Shown here: piece after piece, positions 15,146 to 17,217 of the stretch | How the letters are laid out: each line of letters begins with the position of its first letter | Numbering within the stretch: position 1 is the first letter of the stretch | NCBI GenBank assembly: GCA_025455725.1 | Contig: JALOLY010000018.1 | Span: 1 to 17,217 of the forward strand | Source: Amoebophilaceae bacterium | GTDB lineage: Bacteria > Bacteroidota > Bacteroidia > Cytophagales > Amoebophilaceae | DNA length: 17,217 nucleotides | Direction: 5' to 3' | Made by a program: the position numbers and the translations under genes | Notes under the pieces: generated by a model | The model's database searches: none | The model's input: only the letters and a program-made list of their open reading frames with translations | What the model was told of the DNA's origin: nothing

Positions 15146-16468
15146 GCCTAGATGGTTGGGCAAATATTCATAAGCAATGGGGATTTTAGCCGGTCTGATA
15201 AAGCGGAGCCATAGTACCTTGCCGGGCTGCAAGTCTACTTCTCTCTCTCTGCGCAGTCTATTCTTTAGCAGTAACGCTTTTTTCGTAATCCCATATTGCT
15301 GCGCAATACTCCACCAAGTTTCACCTGTTCGAACGATATGATAGTGAACACCCGCTTTGCTATGTTTGGGTCTATAGTAATATACCTGCCCAGGTGTTAT
15401 CGGCTGACCGTTTGAAAGTTCATTAAACGTGAGAAATTGTTTCAAGGAAATATTACCTGCTTTAGCCAACGATGCTGGGTGGTCTCCTGCTGAGGCCACT
15501 ACACCGGCAATGCTATTGATGGTAGTGATCTTGGTACTACATCTTTTGTTTTTTCGGACGGTAATTACAGGAAACGCTGTTGCTTTTTCCCAGTACTTAG
15601 CGTAGTCTATGCCGTGCTCTGTTGGCATACCTGCTTTGCGCGACTTGGCGTGGTATGCATACTGGTAGTGGGTCATAGGAACAACAGCAGAGCAGGTAGT
15701 ATTTTGCGGTATGCGATAGTGCTTGAGCCATTTGTTATAATCTTGAATTTTCTTTTTATCTACGCCTACCTCCTTTGCAATTTCGCTCAAAGTCTTCCCG
15801 TGTACTTCCTGGTGTTCGTACAAGTAGAGCTCAGGATGACGGTCTTTACCAAGTACTGACTCAAAAGCGACTTTGTAAGCCAAGAAGTGAATGATATACA
15901 GGTGAGTGTTTTGCTCTATCTGCATTTTTTTAGCACCTAGGTAGCGCTTTTTAATAAATTTCCTGGCTCCTCCCCTACCTTCATTATAGGCTAACAAAGC
16001 ATAAATCCAATTGTTGAACTCTTGGTTGTGTTGTTTCAGATATTTTGCGGCAGCGCGGGTTGCTGCGGCAATGTGCATCCGTTCGTCTACGTGTTGATCT
16101 ATTTTCAAGCCTACTTCTCTGGCCGCTGGTTCTTTAAATTGCCAAAAGCCCACAGCATTAGCACTAGAAACTGCATCTGAAATGAGCGCACTCTCTTGCA
16201 TAACGAGATACCTAAAATCTTTAGGTAGATTTTCTTCTTTGATGACTCTTTCTATGATAGGCAAGAAGAGATTGGCACGATCAAGAAGCTCCTGAAAGTG
16301 TTTTTTACTTTTCGTAAGGCTATCTACTTTTGCCTGAATCTGTACCCTTGCATCCTTTGTGACCTGTAGTGTCATACCTGCAAAAGACATTTTGGAGGGT
16401 ACCTTCGGGGTAGTACTATGGGCTTGCACATTGAGTACAACACAAAAAAGAAGCAGGCAACGTTTCAT
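15137..16468 (-). CDS. MltD-like membrane-bound or secreted lytic transglycosylase with LysM
   Basis: Cleaves the glycan strands of peptidoglycan with 1,6-anhydro product formation. 443 residues. Residues 1-16 (MKRC, a hydrophobic core, NVQA) look like a Sec signal peptide; no convincing lipobox. The SLT domain spans about 65-205: catalytic E92 in MQESALISDAVSSANAVGFWQF, then ALLAYNEGRGGARKFI (157-172), both family hallmarks. Two degenerate LysM-like stretches lie at about 218-265 and 320-366, and a good LysM at 375-422 (HIVRTGETWWSIAQQYGI ... LQPGKVLWL). This SLT plus LysM plan matches MltD. Its ATG overlaps the stop of the upstream methyltransferase as ATGA, so the two are cotranscribed and likely coupled. 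The protein implies peptidoglycan in this organism. Confidence 0.9.
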   Translation of the reverse strand: MKRCLLLFCVVLNVQAHSTTPKVPSKMSFAGMTLQVTKDARVQIQAKVDSLTKSKKHFQELLDRANLFLPIIERVIKEENLPKDFRYLVMQESALISDAVSSANAVGFWQFKEPAAREVGLKIDQHVDERMHIAAATRAAAKYLKQHNQEFNNWIYALLAYNEGRGGARKFIKKRYLGAKKMQIEQNTHLYIIHFLAYKVAFESVLGKDRHPELYLYEHQEVHGKTLSEIAKEVGVDKKKIQDYNKWLKHYRIPQNTTCSAVVPMTHYQYAYHAKSRKAGMPTEHGIDYAKYWEKATAFPVITVRKNKRCSTKITTINSIAGVVASAGDHPASLAKAGNISLKQFLTFNELSNGQPITPGQVYYYRPKHSKAGVHYHIVRTGETWWSIAQQYGITKKALLLKNRLRREREVDLQPGKVLWLRFIRPAKIPIAYEYLPNHLGKK

Positions 16469-17103
16469 TTTTTTCTCAGAATCATAAGTCCATCCCTAAT
16501 AGGAAGTAGTACGTTGGCTACGCGCTGATCACGATGTACCTGAGCATTAAAATTCACGATGGCCTGCGTCCTTTTGTCTACAGGGTGATCTAGTACTTTA
16601 CCGCCCCAAAAGCAATTATCAACAATGATAAAGCCTCCTGGTCTAACGCGATCAAAGACTAAATCATAGTAGCATTTATAGTTTTTTTTGTCCGCATCAA
16701 TAAAGACTAGGTCAAAGATCTCATCAAGTTGTGGAATAACGTCAACTGCCTGCCCAATGTGGTACTGGACTTTGTGATCCACACCAGCTTGAACGAAATA
16801 GCCTCTTACTTGCATTTCTAAGGCAGCATTCTTATCAATCGTATGGAGAGTCCCTCCCGACCGCAGGCCTTCTGCTAAGCACAATGCCGAGTAGCCTGTG
16901 TAGGTACCTATTTCAAGAATACTAGTCGGCTGAAGCATGTGAGAGAAAGTGGCCAGCAGACGGCCCTGCAAGTGCCCAGAGAGCATTTGAGGCATGGGAA
17001 CATGGGCGTGTGTATCTTGATGTATTTGTGCTAAAAGTGGGGACACTGCCTCGGTGTACTGTTCAGCATATATTTGAAGGACTTCATTAGGGTACTGCAT
17101 CAT
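16465..17103 (-). CDS. Class I SAM-dependent O-methyltransferase (catechol/caffeoyl-CoA OMT-like family)
   Basis: 212 residues, full length for the small Methyltransf_3 family. SAM-binding motif I EIGTYTGYSALCLAEGL (about 64-80), acidic motif II TIDKN, metal-site FIDADKKNYKCYYD with the family's DADK, motif GGFIIVDNCFWGGKVLD, and the terminal LPIRDGLMILRKK that is typical of bacterial members. The substrate of these bacterial proteins is generally unknown; the family acts on vicinal hydroxyls with a divalent metal, and that is as far as sequence goes. Starts at ATG 17103 (the next codon is also ATG). It ends in a 4-nt ATGA overlap with the mltD-like gene, the tightest coupling in the window, but no functional link is evident. 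Its promoter must lie in 17104-17217, where no clear consensus is visible. Confidence 0.92.
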   Translation of the reverse strand: MMQYPNEVLQIYAEQYTEAVSPLLAQIHQDTHAHVPMPQMLSGHLQGRLLATFSHMLQPTSILEIGTYTGYSALCLAEGLRSGGTLHTIDKNAALEMQVRGYFVQAGVDHKVQYHIGQAVDVIPQLDEIFDLVFIDADKKNYKCYYDLVFDRVRPGGFIIVDNCFWGGKVLDHPVDKRTQAIVNFNAQVHRDQRVANVLLPIRDGLMILRKK

Positions 17104-17217
17104 ATGCTAACCATTAGAAAAAAATACGCGATCGATGGAACAGAAGGTGCCAGGGCATCCTGTGTATAAAATTACTCTTTACTAGACTTTACAAGATATT
17201 TTGTAGCTGTTCTTTGA
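17104..17217. other. Window-edge spacer upstream of the methyltransferase
   Basis: 114 nt without a recognisable gene or RNA. It must contain the start region of the minus-strand operon. On the minus strand TATTTTTT resembles a TAnnTTTG element only loosely. Confidence 0.4.

Noticed and set aside
1..17217. A defence island, mobile element, CRISPR array or novel multi-gene system
   Set aside because: All sizeable genes are recognised housekeeping families; no transposase, integrase, nuclease-toxin pair, regularly spaced repeats or attachment-site duplications were seen.

Overview
The window looks like a chromosomal core region of a Bacteroidota bacterium, most likely Cytophagales-like. The support is the Bacteroidota-type sequence of L13, S2, TrmB and the agmatinase-family protein, the near absence of Shine-Dalgarno sequences before starts, a TAnnTTTG-type promoter upstream of rplM, and a topoisomerase I tail built of GRYGPY-like repeats without zinc fingers. 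Base composition is moderate (roughly mid-40s % GC, judged by eye on a few lines). A decayed 1.4-kb spacer, an agmatinase-like protein with a lost metal ligand and an unpaired inactive M16 subunit would fit a lineage undergoing genome reduction, possibly host-associated, but that is inference. No IS element, CRISPR array, tRNA or rRNA gene was found.

Layout. (1) 1-2094, plus strand: the 3' three quarters of ATP-dependent PEP carboxykinase (pckA, cut by the left edge), then trmB (tRNA m7G46 methyltransferase). (2) 2095-3132, minus strand: an agmatinase/arginase-fold protein with one substituted metal-binding Asp. (3) 3133-4535: about 1.4 kb without a recognisable gene, with short broken reading frames and one doubtful Cys-rich ORF touching the topA start. 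(4) 4536-8937, plus strand: topA, pssA and an M16 peptidase-family protein lacking the zinc site. (5) 8938-11927, plus strand: a promoter region and the translation operon rplM-rpsI-rpsB-tsf, with two strong hairpins between rpsB and tsf. (6) 11970-13262, minus strand: aminopeptidase P, divergent from dnaX. (7) 13369-15108, plus strand: dnaX. (8) 15137-17103, minus strand: an O-methyltransferase overlapping by 4 nt a secreted MltD-like lytic transglycosylase with LysM. The last 114 bases hold no recognisable gene.

Functionally the window joins gluconeogenesis/anaplerosis (pckA), tRNA modification (trmB), translation (L13, S9, S2, EF-Ts), DNA topology and replication (topA, dnaX), membrane lipid synthesis (pssA), proteolysis (pepP and the M16-family protein, itself probably not catalytic) and cell-wall remodelling (mltD-like). 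I see no convincing new multi-gene system. The points worth checking are the altered agmatinase active site, the unpaired inactive M16 subunit, the decayed spacer upstream of topA, and several strong inverted repeats in spacers.
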